Origin: Fimbriimonadaceae bacterium
GTDB lineage: Bacteria; Armatimonadota; Fimbriimonadia; Fimbriimonadales; Fimbriimonadaceae
DNA length: 64,000 bases
NCBI GenBank assembly: GCA_019638795.1
Contig: JAHBTB010000005.1
Coordinates: 62,001-126,000 of the forward strand
Reading direction: 5' to 3'
This document shows, piece by piece, positions 34,947 through 44,132 of this stretch. The notes under the pieces are model-generated. The model saw only the letters and a program-made list of their open reading frames with translations, had not been told where the DNA came from and did not search any database. Position numbers and translations under genes: made by a program. Every line of letters starts with the position of its first letter. Position 1 is the first letter of the stretch.

Positions 34947-36099
34947 CCGTCCCCCCTCCACCTCGCGAGAACCCACCAGAGCCCGTCACGTTGCGCCAGT
35001 CGTAGTACTGCACGTTGTGGCCCGTCGTGTTGACGACGACGAGGAGCCCGAACGGGTACTTCGTGCCAAGCTGGGCGGAGGTCACCGCGACGCCGCTTGC
35101 CGTGTCGGCCATCGTCTTGACGACAGAGAGGACTTCGCCTTGCTTGCCGGTCCGGCGGTGAAGGTGCAGTTCCGACCCACCCGGCAGACTGTCCACGGCG
35201 ACGATGAAACCGTCCGACTTGGGTTGGGCATACACCGCCAGTGCCGACCGTGCCCCTTTGAACCCGTCCGCGCCGAACACGGCTTGTTGGTCGCCGGCCT
35301 TCTTGGCGTCGGGGTCGGCCGGATAACGGCGGAGGTTCTTGCGCTCGTCGGCGTAGTAGACGGCGCCTTCGGCGTCGTCGACCGAGACCGCGGTGACCTC
35401 GCCGTCCTTCGTCGGAGTCCTGCCGCTGAACTGCCCGAAGGTGCGGACAAACTTGGCGTCCACCTTCCCCTCGTTGGCGACGAGCCGATACTGGCCGAGA
35501 TAGCCCTCGGCCGGGCCAGCCCGGCGGCTGACAATCGCGTAGAGGGCACCGTCGGCAGGCCGACGGTAAATGTCAACGCTCGTCGGCTCGGCCTGCAGCC
35601 CCTTGGCGTCACCAAAGACGGTCGTCGAACCGGTCACATCGACGAGCTTGCCGCTCTCTGCGTCGCGGCGATAGACGAGGAGGCGGCTCTTCTTGCTCTC
35701 CGCGACGACGACAAGGTCGGTTTCCCCACTGCCCAGCTTCACCCCTTGCTCGACGGCGACCCCGACCGGGCCGGCCAAGCCCTTGCTCCGCTGGACCAAC
35801 TTGCCCTCCAGGTCGTAGGCGTTGAGAGACCCGTCCTTCTCGTCGCGGTCGGTGACAAGGACAAGCGACTTCTCGACGTCTTTAATGTCACCGAGGATAG
35901 CGACGGCGGCGACTTGGTGGGCGACGCCTTCTGTCGACACGAGAGGCTGGACGAGCGTTCCCGATGCGACCGGCGCACTGTAACCGGTGGACGAAGCTGG
36001 GGCATAGGCCGGTTGCAACGGGTTCTGCCCCTCGCCGGCGCAACCGCCGACGGCCACGCTCGTCGCCGCGACCACGATCCACCACCTCATGTTTGTCAT
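34870..36099 (-). CDS. Phytase-like beta-propeller lipoprotein
   Basis: A 409-aa exported protein starting at ATG 36099 (ATG 36090 also possible), with a lipobox AVGGC and acylated Cys at about residue 20. The mature part matches the layout of beta-propeller (3-phytase-type) proteins: SLNAYDLEGKLVQ, TSVDIYRRPADGALYAIVSRR, GYLGQYRL, FVRTFGQFSG, AVYYADERKNLRRYPADPD and LGTKYPFGLLVVVNTTG correspond to successive blades. Several calcium/phosphate-site acids of active phytases (for example the DIEG motif) are not evident, so substrate is uncertain. The C-terminus is Gly/Arg/Pro-rich. It is the last gene of the group beginning at 39738 and overlaps mnmG tail-to-tail by 77 bases. Confidence 0.8.
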   Translation of the reverse strand: MTNMRWWIVVAATSVAVGGCAGEGQNPLQPAYAPASSTGYSAPVASGTLVQPLVSTEGVAHQVAAVAILGDIKDVEKSLVLVTDRDEKDGSLNAYDLEGKLVQRSKGLAGPVGVAVEQGVKLGSGETDLVVVAESKKSRLLVYRRDAESGKLVDVTGSTTVFGDAKGLQAEPTSVDIYRRPADGALYAIVSRRAGPAEGYLGQYRLVANEGKVDAKFVRTFGQFSGRTPTKDGEVTAVSVDDAEGAVYYADERKNLRRYPADPDAKKAGDQQAVFGADGFKGARSALAVYAQPKSDGFIVAVDSLPGGSELHLHRRTGKQGEVLSVVKTMADTASGVAVTSAQLGTKYPFGLLVVVNTTGHNVQYYDWRNVTGSGGFSRGGGGTAIPGQTGTVRPARPDRSLNGLAGGR

Positions 36100-36143
36100 T
36101 GTGCCTGCTTGTTGGACGCACTGGATGGGGAAAAGGATCGCCG

Positions 36144-36968
36144 CTACATCAACTCCAGCAACACGTCCGCGAACGTCGGCTCTTTGACGACCACCGCCCT
36201 CACCGAGCCGTACCCTTCGGTCAACAGGCGGGCGGCCAGCGCCTGGCCGTCGTGAGCGGCCAGGTGAAGACCGTCCGGTGTCTTGTGGACCGTGAGCATG
36301 AACGGGTCGGCCATGCTCAGGGCGGTGCTGGGGTCGGAGGTCGTCACCGTCACCTCGCTCGGACGCCCCCGGCGCACCAAGTCGGCGACGGGGCCCGCAT
36401 AGACGGCCTCGCTGTCGCGCAGGACCACCACCGAACCGAGCCGTTCGGCAAGCCAGAGGTCGTTCGTCACGATGACAAAGCACCGTCCCTGGCGGGACAA
36501 CTCGGCAAAGGCCAGCAGGGCATGGTCGGCGGCCCAGGGGTCGAGGAGGTCGAGAAGTCCGTCGATGACGACGACCGCCGCCGGAGTCAGCAGGCAGGGG
36601 AGAAGGTCGCAGGCGACCGCCATCCCGACCGGAAGCTTTGCGACCAGGGCGTCTCGGTCGTCCCAGAGGCCGAGGGAGGTCAGGGCCTCGGCGCATTGGC
36701 CTTCGTCGCGGCCGACGGCCTTTTGGGCCAGAGTCAAGGGCGTCGCCCGGCGGTTGTGCCCTCCGTGCCAAGAGTCGACCACCGGGCCTGCCCGAAGCAC
36801 GCTGCCCCCGTGAGGTTTGGCCCGGCCCAAAAGGCACTCGACAAAGTGGGTTTTGCCCGAGCCGGACGGCCCGACCACCGCAAGTTGCTCGCCCGACCCG
36901 AGTTCCATCGAAAGGCTCCGCCGACCTTCGGCGAGCACCAGGGACTCGAGCGCCAGGACGACCGCCAC
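36144..36968 (-). CDS. Degenerate ABC-type ATPase
   Basis: A 274-aa protein with GTG start and an intact Walker A (VVGPSGSGKTHF, near residues 31-42). The ABC signature region reads LPVGMAVACDLLPCLL instead of LSGGQ. Walker B (AAVVVIDGLLDLLDP) has Gly where the catalytic Glu should follow Asp. The switch histidine is replaced in VIVTNDLW. The fold looks like an ABC nucleotide-binding domain, but hydrolysis is probably impaired or needs a partner. No permease gene is adjacent. It lies 4 bases after the aminopeptidase gene and 44 before the lipoprotein gene, suggesting co-expression. Role unknown. Confidence 0.75.
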   Translation of the reverse strand: MAVVLALESLVLAEGRRSLSMELGSGEQLAVVGPSGSGKTHFVECLLGRAKPHGGSVLRAGPVVDSWHGGHNRRATPLTLAQKAVGRDEGQCAEALTSLGLWDDRDALVAKLPVGMAVACDLLPCLLTPAAVVVIDGLLDLLDPWAADHALLAFAELSRQGRCFVIVTNDLWLAERLGSVVVLRDSEAVYAGPVADLVRRGRPSEVTVTTSDPSTALSMADPFMLTVHKTPDGLHLAAHDGQALAARLLTEGYGSVRAVVVKEPTFADVLLELM

Positions 36969-36972
36969 CGGC

Positions 36973-38037
36973 TCAGACCACCGTCAGTTCACGCGGGTAC
37001 CGGGTCAGGACCACGGGGCCGCCCGCCGTGACATGGACGTCGTCCTCGATCCGCACCCCGCCGAAGCCGTCGATGTACACCCCCGGTTCCACCGTGTAGA
37101 CGTTGCCCTCGCCGACCGTGAACGTCGACGCTTGGCTCAGGGACCCGGGATCGTGGACGGCACGGCCCAGCCCATGGCCCAAGCCGTGGGTGAAGTACTC
37201 ACCCAACCCGCGAGACGTCAGCAGGTCGCGGGCGACCGAGTCGACCGCCTTACCGGTGTTGCCGGGAACAAGGGCTTTGGTGGCCTCCAAGAGCGAGTCC
37301 AAAACGGCTTGATAGACCTCCTTGTGGCGGTCAGTGGCCTCGCCGATGACAAACGTCCGGGTGATGTCGCTGCTGTACCCGTCCAACCAGCACCCCCAGT
37401 CAATCGTGACGAAATCGCCCATTTGCAGGACACGGTCGCTGACCTTGGCGTGGGGCTTGGCACTGTTCGGGCCGCTGGCGACGATCGGGCCGAAGCTGGC
37501 CATGGTGCCCTGACGCTCGAAGTAGAACCGGATGTCCATCGCGATCTCGCGTTCGGAGACGCCGGGCTGGAGAAGCCGGGCAGAATGCTCCAGGCAGGCT
37601 TCGGAAAGTCGGCAAGCTTCGACGATCTTGGCGACCTCCCAGTCCTCCTTCACCATGCGCAAGGGGTGGACGGCGTCCTTCGTCTCCACGAACTCGACGG
37701 AGGGGTGGGCGTCACGGAGCCTCCTTGCCGAGGCGCAGGTCGTCGAGTCCTCGAAGCCGATCGTTTTGACGCCGACGTCCGCAAAGACCTTGGCCAAGCA
37801 CCCGTCCAGCGTCATCGGCGGCTTGTAAATGACGATCTCGAACCCCTTGACCTCTTCATGGGCTTGGGTGTCGTACCGGCCGTCGGTGACAAAGACCGCG
37901 CGACCCGGGGTCAAGACAACGAACCCCGACGACCCGGTGAAACCGGTCAGCCACTGGACGTTGGTGATGTCGGAGACGAACAGGGCGGGCAGTCCGAGGG
38001 TGCCCAACCGGTCGGTGAGTCTGGACAAGGAGCTCAT
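36973..38037 (-). CDS. M24-family Xaa-Pro aminopeptidase
   Basis: A 354-aa cytoplasmic metallopeptidase that removes the N-terminal residue from X-Pro peptides. The N-terminal creatinase-like domain (about residues 1-130) precedes the pita-bread catalytic domain. The five metal ligands are all visible: D213 in TIDWG, D224 in SSDITR, H288 in GLGHGLG, E317 in TVEPGV and E331 in RIEDDV. Size and motifs match the PepP/PepQ/YqhT group. The start overlaps the aroQ stop as ATGA, so translation is likely coupled; aroQ-pepQ/yqhT adjacency is common in bacteria. Confidence 0.94.
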   Translation of the reverse strand: MSSLSRLTDRLGTLGLPALFVSDITNVQWLTGFTGSSGFVVLTPGRAVFVTDGRYDTQAHEEVKGFEIVIYKPPMTLDGCLAKVFADVGVKTIGFEDSTTCASARRLRDAHPSVEFVETKDAVHPLRMVKEDWEVAKIVEACRLSEACLEHSARLLQPGVSEREIAMDIRFYFERQGTMASFGPIVASGPNSAKPHAKVSDRVLQMGDFVTIDWGCWLDGYSSDITRTFVIGEATDRHKEVYQAVLDSLLEATKALVPGNTGKAVDSVARDLLTSRGLGEYFTHGLGHGLGRAVHDPGSLSQASTFTVGEGNVYTVEPGVYIDGFGGVRIEDDVHVTAGGPVVLTRYPRELTVV

Positions 38038-38486
38038 GGGTTCACACTTTCTGCCGCGCGCAGGGCCCGTAGGGCGAGGACGTAGCCCTGGTCACCAAGG
38101 CCGACGATCTGGCCGACGGTGATCGGGGCGATGACGCTGTGGCGACGGAACTCTTCTCGGGCGTGGACGTTGGAGAGGTGCACCTCGATGACGGGCAACC
38201 TCACGCTGACCAGGGCGTCACGCAAGGCGTAGGAGTAGTGGGTCAACGCGCCCGGGTTGATGATGATGGCGTTGGCCCACTTCCGGTGCTCCTGGATCGT
38301 GTCGATCAGCACGCCCTCATGGTTTGACTGGAGGATCCTGACGTCGATGGACAGTTCGCCTGCGACACGCTGGATGTCCGCGTCGATATCGGCGATCGGT
38401 TTCTTGCCGTAGAGCTCGGGCTCCCGGAACCCGGTCATGTTAAGGTTGGGGCCGTGCAGCACGAGCACGTTCAGGGTCGTCGTCAT
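38034..38486 (-). CDS. aroQ: 3-dehydroquinate dehydratase, type II
   Basis: A 150-aa protein that converts 3-dehydroquinate to 3-dehydroshikimate, the third step of the shikimate pathway, as a dodecamer. Diagnostic motifs are [16 protein letters not shown] near the N-terminus (with the catalytic Tyr in LYG and Arg on the flexible loop), [23 protein letters not shown], and [17 protein letters not shown] (with the catalytic His near residue 100). The start at ATG 38486 shares its first base with the upstream TGA (TGATG). The stop overlaps the aminopeptidase start. Confidence 0.96.
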   Translation of the reverse strand: MTTTLNVLVLHGPNLNMTGFREPELYGKKPIADIDADIQRVAGELSIDVRILQSNHEGVLIDTIQEHRKWANAIIINPGALTHYSYALRDALVSVRLPVIEVHLSNVHAREEFRRHSVIAPITVGQIVGLGDQGYVLALRALRAAESVNP

Positions 38487-38665
38487 CAGGGGTTTCCTTC
38501 TTCGGGCAAGCTGGCCTCTTCGACGAGCAGGTGGGGGATGCCGTCGACGACCGGGTAGCGTCGGCCGCACGTGGTGCACACCAGGGCGTCGCCCGCATCT
38601 GTCAGCTTGGGTCGGTCCGGGCAGGCCGGGCACGCCAGGAGGTCCAAGAACGACGCCTCGATCAT
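38486..38665 (-). CDS. Trm112-family small zinc-ribbon-like protein (59 aa)
   Basis: A short gene between the glycosyltransferase and aroQ. The 59-aa product begins [19 protein letters not shown] and contains a second cysteine pair (CTTC), followed by [17 protein letters not shown], the Trm112/YcaR family pattern (LLACPxC ... YPVxDGIPxLL). Two CxxC pairs could bind zinc. Family members activate or stabilise methyltransferases, or are of unknown role in bacteria. Both ends overlap neighbours (ATGA with the glycosyltransferase stop, TGATG with aroQ), which strongly supports it as a translated gene. Confidence 0.9.
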   Translation of the reverse strand: MIEASFLDLLACPACPDRPKLTDAGDALVCTTCGRRYPVVDGIPHLLVEEASLPEEGNP

Positions 38666-39738
38666 CGGCCGACCTCGTTGTAGACGTCCAAGGTGAGGCG
38701 GGCGGTCTTGCCCCAGTCATAGTGGGCCAAGCGCTCCTGGCCTCGCGCGCGCATGGCGGCGAGATTACTCGAATCGGCCAAGAGACTCGTGACCGCGCCA
38801 GCCCACTCGGCCGGGTCGTAGCCAGACGTCACATGGGCGGCCCCGCCCGCCACCTCGCTGGCCGCACCCGCAGGCCCACAGACGACCGGGCAACCGCATG
38901 CGAACGCCTCAAGGATCGGGATGCCGAACCCTTCGTGAAGGCTCGTCAAGAGGAAGAGTTCTGCGCCGGAATAGAGGCGTGACAGGTCTTGGTCGCTGAC
39001 ATAGCCCGTGTAGACGACCCCCGGACACTGCTCCTCGTCACCCCAGCCCGGTTGCCCGGCGACGACCAAGCTCAGGCCATAGTCCGACGGGAGGCGCCTG
39101 AACGCCTCGACCGCCAAGCGGAGGTTCTTTCTGGGCCAACGGGTCCCCAGGGCCAAGAGGTACCGTCCGACGCCCACGTTCTCCTTGGCCCATGCCCGCG
39201 CGGACCCGGGCGGCACGGGGGTGATGTTGTCGCCGAGCGCGTTTGGCGTGACGACGATTTTTTGCCGGGTGCCTGGGATAAGCCGGGCGATTTCTTCCTT
39301 CGACGTCTCCGAGACGGTCAAGACCTTACGGGCACGGCGGCACGAGGCGGGCACCTGCCACTGCAGCAAGATCCTGTCCTTGGGCTTGAACCAGTCCGGC
39401 TCGATCAGGAACGACACGTCATGGACGGTCGTCACGCCCCGTTTGTAGGCAAGGGGGCTCAAGGTGTACTGGGTGTGGACCACCTGCGCCCCGGCCCGCC
39501 GCGCGGCAAGGGGAAACTTCACCAGGCTCCACCACCGCGACGGCCCTTCCAGGTGGACCCACCGGAACTTGCCGCCCTCGGGAATCCATTCGGGCCTCGG
39601 TGCGTTGGAGTAGAGCAGGAACGTGGCGTCCGACTCGATCGTGGCCAGGCCGCGCAAGAGACCCCGCCAATAACTGGTGTCACCCGTGTTACGGGTCGTG
39701 GCCAGGCGGGCGTCAATGGCGACGGTCAAGGCTGACAT
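38662..39738 (-). CDS. GT4-family glycosyltransferase
   Basis: A 358-aa GT-B fold retaining glycosyltransferase. The acceptor-side N-terminal domain begins [19 protein letters not shown], with HTQYTLSPL and TTVHDVSF loops. The donor-binding C-terminal domain has [14 protein letters not shown] and the EX7E motif in [18 protein letters not shown], both typical of mannosyl/glucosyl transferases of family GT4. Substrate cannot be told. It is the first gene of a tightly overlapping minus-strand series (Trm112-like, aroQ, aminopeptidase, ABC-like ATPase, lipoprotein) and is divergent from the small membrane protein gene, with about 90 bases between. Confidence 0.92.
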   Translation of the reverse strand: MSALTVAIDARLATTRNTGDTSYWRGLLRGLATIESDATFLLYSNAPRPEWIPEGGKFRWVHLEGPSRWWSLVKFPLAARRAGAQVVHTQYTLSPLAYKRGVTTVHDVSFLIEPDWFKPKDRILLQWQVPASCRRARKVLTVSETSKEEIARLIPGTRQKIVVTPNALGDNITPVPPGSARAWAKENVGVGRYLLALGTRWPRKNLRLAVEAFRRLPSDYGLSLVVAGQPGWGDEEQCPGVVYTGYVSDQDLSRLYSGAELFLLTSLHEGFGIPILEAFACGCPVVCGPAGAASEVAGGAAHVTSGYDPAEWAGAVTSLLADSSNLAAMRARGQERLAHYDWGKTARLTLDVYNEVGR

Positions 39739-39775
39739 CGGGGACCGGCGTCCGGCCCGGGGCCGTCGCCGAGGC

Positions 39776-39781
39776 TACAAT
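39776..39781 (+). promoter_or_regulatory. -10-like box for the small membrane protein gene
   Basis: TACAAT about 46 bases before the ATG at 39828, with a GGAGA ribosome-binding site in between. This makes a conventional leadered promoter plausible. No clear -35 element. Confidence 0.35.
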
Positions 39782-39827
39782 ACCAGGCGGCCCGGCCTGA
39801 GCGATGGACCGACCAACCGGAGAACTT

Positions 39828-40214
39828 ATGCGAAAGAAACAGTCCCCCGTGATGCTGATCGTGCTGGGCGCCGTCATCCTGGTAGGCATCGGATTGACGA
39901 ACAGCACGGACATCTGGGCCAAGATCTTCACCCCGCCGCCACCTCAAAAAGACGAGAAGGCCTCAGACGCCCAGAAGGTGGACACGAAGAGCATGGTCAT
40001 GAAGGACGTGGGCAAGTCAAAGGACAAGTCCAAGATCGACCCCGAGAACCCGCCGGTCGTCTCGGGCATCCCCGAAGAGCCCTCGATCTTCCAGCCCAAG
40101 TTCAAGCGGTTCGAACCCTCTCCCAACGAGTCGTCGACGACCTCGCAATGGTACGACAGCCAGAGCCAGGAGCAGGTCCGCAAGGCGGAGCTCGACAAGA
40201 AGCGCGGCTACTGA
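39828..40214 (+). CDS. Small bitopic membrane protein of unknown function (128 aa)
   Basis: ATG at 39828 has a good ribosome-binding site (GGAGA, 5 bases away). An alternative ATG at 39804 lacks one. The protein has a basic start (MRKKQ), one transmembrane helix (about residues 8-24) and a hydrophilic Lys/Pro/Ser-rich tail of about 100 residues with PPPPQKDEKASDAQK. It ends in a charged helix and KKRGY. No family recognised. It is monocistronic and converges on the ABC ATPase gene, with one base between the stops. Confidence 0.7.
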   Translation: MRKKQSPVMLIVLGAVILVGIGLTNSTDIWAKIFTPPPPQKDEKASDAQKVDTKSMVMKDVGKSKDKSKIDPENPPVVSGIPEEPSIFQPKFKRFEPSPNESSTTSQWYDSQSQEQVRKAELDKKRGY

Positions 40215-40215
40215 A

Positions 40216-40986
40216 CTAGGGCGCGACGACGGGCCTCGGCCCGTACGGGGTGTCGGTCGTCATGACCGGCACCCCGTACGCTTGCTCAAGCACAGGCGCC
40301 GCCAAGGCCGTCGACGCGGGTCCGTAGGCCAAGACCGCACCTTGACCAAGCACCAGAGCGTCGTCGGCGTAGTCGAGGGCCCATCCGACGTCGTGGACGG
40401 CGGCGACGACGGCGATCCCCTGGCTGACCGCCGCCCGGGCGAGCCGCCCCACCGCGCGTTGGTGACGCCAGTCCAGATGGGTCGTGGGTTCGTCGAGCAA
40501 GAGGACACGCGGTTCCTGGGCCAGGGCCCGGGCCACGGCGACCCGCTGGGCCTCGCCTCCACTGACTTGGTCGAGCCTCTTCTCGGCGAGATGCAGGCAG
40601 TCCGTCTGCTCCATCGCCCGCCGGGCGACCTCGTGGTCTTGTTCCGTCTCAATGACGCCGGGGCTGTGGGCGAACCGCCCGGCCAAGACCGCCTCGCGGA
40701 CGGTGAAACCGAAGGAGGGCGGGCTGACCTGAGGCACGAGGGCGACCACCCTGGCCAAAGCACGGCGGTCATATGCGGCGATGTCCCGACCGTCGACCAC
40801 GACCGTGCCGGCGAGCGGGGGCAGTTGGCGCGCGAGGGTGAACAGCAGGGTGCTCTTCCCCGAGCCGTTCTCCCCGACGACGGCGAGGAACCGGCCCTTG
40901 GCCAGGGCGAACGAGACGCCGGAGACACAGGCCCTTCCGTTCCGGCCCACCGCGAGCCCCGACACCTCGACGGCGTAGTCAGGCAA
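40216..40986 (-). CDS. ABC transporter ATPase, siderophore/cobalamin-import type
   Basis: A 256-aa nucleotide-binding protein with Walker A (GENGSGKST), Q-loop (VALVPQ), signature (VSGGEAQRVAVARAL), Walker B (LLLDEPTTHLD) and switch His (AAVHDVGWALDYAD). The TTHLD sequence and overall pattern match the FecE/FepC/BtuD group that energises iron-siderophore or vitamin B12 uptake. No FecCD/BtuC-type permease or binding protein is in the window, which is unusual for this group. TTG start at 40986 overlaps the exporter stop by 8 bases, so it is expressed with the MsbA-type gene. A large inverted repeat lies in its last codons. Confidence 0.9.
   Translation of the reverse strand: MPDYAVEVSGLAVGRNGRACVSGVSFALAKGRFLAVVGENGSGKSTLLFTLARQLPPLAGTVVVDGRDIAAYDRRALARVVALVPQVSPPSFGFTVREAVLAGRFAHSPGVIETEQDHEVARRAMEQTDCLHLAEKRLDQVSGGEAQRVAVARALAQEPRVLLLDEPTTHLDWRHQRAVGRLARAAVSQGIAVVAAVHDVGWALDYADDALVLGQGAVLAYGPASTALAAPVLEQAYGVPVMTTDTPYGPRPVVAP
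40242..40280. repeat. Large inverted repeat (hairpin) at the 3' end of the ABC ATPase gene
   Basis: CGTACGGGGTG pairs perfectly with CACCCCGTACG, and the inner arms CGGTC and GACCG also pair. This makes about 17 base pairs (one G-U) around a 5-base loop. A second hairpin (ACGGGCC/GGCCCGT, 40229-40244) overlaps it and would be mutually exclusive. It lies just after the stop of the convergent small membrane protein gene, so it may act as a terminator despite lacking a T-run. Confidence 0.6.
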
Positions 40987-42736
40987 GGTCTTCTCCGACC
41001 AGCCCGCTGGTGAACGCGCGGAACATGCCGGCGTAGGCCCCGTCGGCCTGCATGAGTCGGTCGTGGGTACCCGTCTCCAAGACTTGGCCCCGCCGGAGCA
41101 CGACGATCTGGTCGGCCCGCGCCGCGGTCGTCAGCCGGTGGGCGATGAACAGGGTCGTCCGGCTCCGCATCGCCTCGTCCAGGGCGCTTGTCACCGCCTG
41201 CTCGCTGTGGGCGTCGAGGTTGCTCGTCGCCTCGTCGAGGAGCAGAATCTGGGGGTCGCGCACCAGCGCGCGGGCGATGGCGAGTCGTTGTCCTTCGCCG
41301 CCGCTGACCCCGACCCCCCGCTCCCCGAGGTTGCTGTCCAAGCCTCCAGCGTCGAGGTCGACGAACGACTCGGCATGGGCGGCCTGGACGGCCTTGGCCA
41401 GTGCGCCGTCGCTCGCATCGGGCGCACCCAAGCGCAAGTTCTCCGCCACCGTCCCGGCAAAGAGGAACGTCTGTTGCGGCACGACCCCGATAAGCGCCCG
41501 GTACCAAGCCCCCTTGAGGGTGCGGATGTCCCTGCCGTCGAGGAGGATCTGACCCTCGGTCGGGTCATAGAACCTGAGCAACAAGTCTGCGACGGTGCTC
41601 TTGCCCGCTCCGCTCGGCCCCACCAACGCCAGCGAGGTGCCCGCCTCGATCGTGAAGCTCACCCGGTCTAGTGCCTTGGTGCCGTCGGGGTACGTGAAGC
41701 TCACGTCACGGAACTCGATCTTGCCCGTGACCGAAGCCGGGGTGACCGCCTCGGCATGGTCGTTGGTCGTCTCCTCGATGTCGAGGACCTCGTCGTAGAT
41801 GCGGTCGGTCGCCGCCGAAAGCTGGGCAAAGGTCTGCTTGAGGTTTCCGACGCTTTTGAAGCCTTGGTTGATGACGTCCAGCATCACGATGAAGCCGGCG
41901 AGGTCTTCGATCTGGAGGGCGTCCCGCGAGACGAGCAACCCACAGACGAGGACGACCGCGGCGATGGCCACGGCCCCAAGGAACTCGACCAGGGGCCGCA
42001 GGGTGGCGGTCACCCGCGCCGAGTGGTTCTGACTGGCGACACTTGTCTCGACGAGGCGGGCGAACCGGCCGTCGACCCGACCTTCGGCCCCGAACGCCTT
42101 GATGACCCGGACTCCGGCCAGGGTCTCCTGCATCGTCGCCGTCATCGTGGCCAAGTCGGCCTGGACCTGGGCGTGGACCACCTTCATCTTCCGGCTGTTC
42201 CGCTGGATCGCCCAGGCCATGACCGGCATCACTGCCATGGCGGCAAGGGCCAGGTACGGCTGGAGGATGAAGACGGCGACGACGCCGGTGAGGATCTTGA
42301 CCGGGCCGTCGATGCTCTCGCGCACCGCTCCGATCGCGCCCGCGTACACGTTGATGTCGTTGGTCAGGACGCTCTGGACCGCGCCAGCCTTCTTGTCGTT
42401 GAAGTAGCTGATCGGAAGGCGCAGCAGTTTGGTAAAGACCCGCTTCCGGAGTTCGGCGGTCGTCCGGTTGCTCGCGACCCCAAGCAGATACAACTGGGCA
42501 CGCGCCAAAAAGTACCGGACGCCAAACAGGCCGACGACCGCCGCGCTGGTCCACAGCAGCCGGGGGACGTCGTGGTCGGTCACCGCACGGACGACACTCT
42601 TGATGATCGCCGCGTACGCTCCGAGCATCGCGGCGGCCAGGCCAGAGCAGACGAGGCCGGCCAGGACCAGGCGGCGTTGGCCAAGGATCTCCTGCCAGAC
42701 ACGCTTGTCGACAAACCGGCCCAGCCAGCGGAGCAT
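40979..42736 (-). CDS. ABC exporter, fused permease-ATPase (MsbA/LmrA type)
   Basis: A 585-aa half-transporter that works as a homodimer. Six transmembrane helices lie in about residues 20-310 and the nucleotide-binding domain in 345-575. Walker A (VGPSGAGKST), Q-loop (IGVVPQQTFLF), signature (VSGGEGQRLAIARAL), Walker B (ILLLDEATSNLD) and switch His (LFIAHRL) are intact, so it should be active. Sequence style matches lipid A/phospholipid/multidrug exporters; substrate unknown. Its ATG shares a base with the asnS stop (TGATG), and its end overlaps the siderophore-type ATPase gene by 8 bases. Confidence 0.94.
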   Translation of the reverse strand: MLRWLGRFVDKRVWQEILGQRRLVLAGLVCSGLAAAMLGAYAAIIKSVVRAVTDHDVPRLLWTSAAVVGLFGVRYFLARAQLYLLGVASNRTTAELRKRVFTKLLRLPISYFNDKKAGAVQSVLTNDINVYAGAIGAVRESIDGPVKILTGVVAVFILQPYLALAAMAVMPVMAWAIQRNSRKMKVVHAQVQADLATMTATMQETLAGVRVIKAFGAEGRVDGRFARLVETSVASQNHSARVTATLRPLVEFLGAVAIAAVVLVCGLLVSRDALQIEDLAGFIVMLDVINQGFKSVGNLKQTFAQLSAATDRIYDEVLDIEETTNDHAEAVTPASVTGKIEFRDVSFTYPDGTKALDRVSFTIEAGTSLALVGPSGAGKSTVADLLLRFYDPTEGQILLDGRDIRTLKGAWYRALIGVVPQQTFLFAGTVAENLRLGAPDASDGALAKAVQAAHAESFVDLDAGGLDSNLGERGVGVSGGEGQRLAIARALVRDPQILLLDEATSNLDAHSEQAVTSALDEAMRSRTTLFIAHRLTTAARADQIVVLRRGQVLETGTHDRLMQADGAYAGMFRAFTSGLVGEDLA

Positions 42737-44124
42737 CAGAACTCCGCGTGGCCCGGCGTCCGGGCAAAGGGGATGACGTCGCGGATGTTCTTCATCCCAG
42801 TGAGATACATCACCAGCCGCTCAAACCCCAGTCCAAACCCACTGTGGGGGGCCGAACCGTAGCGACGGAGGTCGAGATACCACCAATAAGCCTCGACGGG
42901 GAGGCCAAGTTCCTTGATCCTCGCCTCCAGCACGTCGAGCCTCTCTTCACGCTGCGAGCCGCCGATCAACTCGCCGATGCGCGGCACGAGGACGTCCATG
43001 GCCCGGACGGTCTTGCCGTCCTCGTTCTGCCGCATGTAAAAGGCCTTGATCTCCTTGGGGTAGTCGGTCAGGATGACCGGCCGGCCGACCTTGGTTTCGG
43101 TCAGCCATCGCTCGTGCTCACTCTGCAGGTCACTGCCCCAAGAGGTCGGATACTCAAAATTCTCGCCGCTGTTCTCCAAGAGCTTGACCGCCTCGGTGTA
43201 AGTCATCCGCTCGAACTGTGACTCGACGACATGGCGCAAGGTGTCCAGCAGGGTCGGTTCGACGCGCTGGTTGAAAAACTCAAGGTCCGAAGTGCAGTGC
43301 TCCAAGGAGTCCGCGATGACCTCGCGGACAAACTCCTCGGCCAAGTTCATGTCGCCTTCGATGTCGCAAAACGCCATCTCGGGTTCGATCATCCAGAACT
43401 CGGCGAGGTGCCGCGCGCTGTTGCTGTTCTCGGCGCGGAAAGTCGGCCCGAACGTGTAAACATTGGTCAACCCCATGCATTGGGTCTCCACGCTGAGCTG
43501 GCCGCTGACGGTGAGGAACGCCGGCTTGCCGAAGAAGTCTTTGGCGGGGTCCGCGCTCTTGAGCACGTACTTGCCGTCATGGGCCTCCAGATTGGAGGAA
43601 ACGGCGAACATCGCCCCGGCCCCCTCGCAGTCGCTCGCGGTGATGATCGGTGTATGGATCCACTTGAACCCACGGGCCTGGAAGAACTCGTGGACCTTCC
43701 ACGCCGCCCGGTCGCGCACGCGCATGACCGCGCCAAAGGTGTTTCCCCGGACCCGGAGATGGGCGATCTCACGCAGGAACTCCAGGGTCGCCCCCTTCTT
43801 TTGCAGCGGGTAAGTCGCGTCGGACGGACCGAAAACCGTGCAAGAGGAGGCGAGTAGCTCGACGCTTTGGCCCTCACCGGGAGACTGGACCAGCTCTCCG
43901 CTGAACCCGACGCAAGCCCCCGTCGTGATCTGCTTCAGGGTGTCCTCGTCCAACACACCCTCGTTCACGACGACCTGAAGGTCTTTGAAGCAAGAACCGT
44001 CGCTGAGTTGGACGAAGCTGACGACCTTGCTGTCGCGCCGGGTCTTCACCCATCCAAAGGCTTCGACCTGCTCGCCGGGCCGCGACGCCAGTAAGTCGCG
44101 GACATAGCGCCGTCGGTAATCCAT
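42736..44124 (-). CDS. asnS: Asparaginyl-tRNA synthetase
   Basis: A 462-aa class IIb synthetase. It has an N-terminal OB-fold anticodon-binding domain (about residues 1-110, with [20 protein letters not shown]) and a catalytic domain. Motif 2 is in [20 protein letters not shown] and motif 3 in [21 protein letters not shown], both typical of AsnRS rather than AspRS (the AsnRS C-terminal [10 protein letters not shown] is present). Length is normal. A TACAAT hexamer lies 8 bases before the ATG. It is the first gene in a translationally overlapped series with the ABC exporter and an ABC ATPase. Confidence 0.97.
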   Translation of the reverse strand: MDYRRRYVRDLLASRPGEQVEAFGWVKTRRDSKVVSFVQLSDGSCFKDLQVVVNEGVLDEDTLKQITTGACVGFSGELVQSPGEGQSVELLASSCTVFGPSDATYPLQKKGATLEFLREIAHLRVRGNTFGAVMRVRDRAAWKVHEFFQARGFKWIHTPIITASDCEGAGAMFAVSSNLEAHDGKYVLKSADPAKDFFGKPAFLTVSGQLSVETQCMGLTNVYTFGPTFRAENSNSARHLAEFWMIEPEMAFCDIEGDMNLAEEFVREVIADSLEHCTSDLEFFNQRVEPTLLDTLRHVVESQFERMTYTEAVKLLENSGENFEYPTSWGSDLQSEHERWLTETKVGRPVILTDYPKEIKAFYMRQNEDGKTVRAMDVLVPRIGELIGGSQREERLDVLEARIKELGLPVEAYWWYLDLRRYGSAPHSGFGLGFERLVMYLTGMKNIRDVIPFARTPGHAEF

Positions 44125-44132
44125 GGGCGAGG

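Noticed and set aside
38662-39738. Frames opposite the glycosyltransferase and others around aroQ
   Set aside because: No recognisable motifs; they overlap well-supported genes.
39828-40214. The 128-aa protein as a Pup/UBact-like modifier for the proteasome-like protein
   Set aside because: It has an N-terminal transmembrane helix, is twice the expected length and ends in Gly-Tyr rather than Gly-Glu/Gln.
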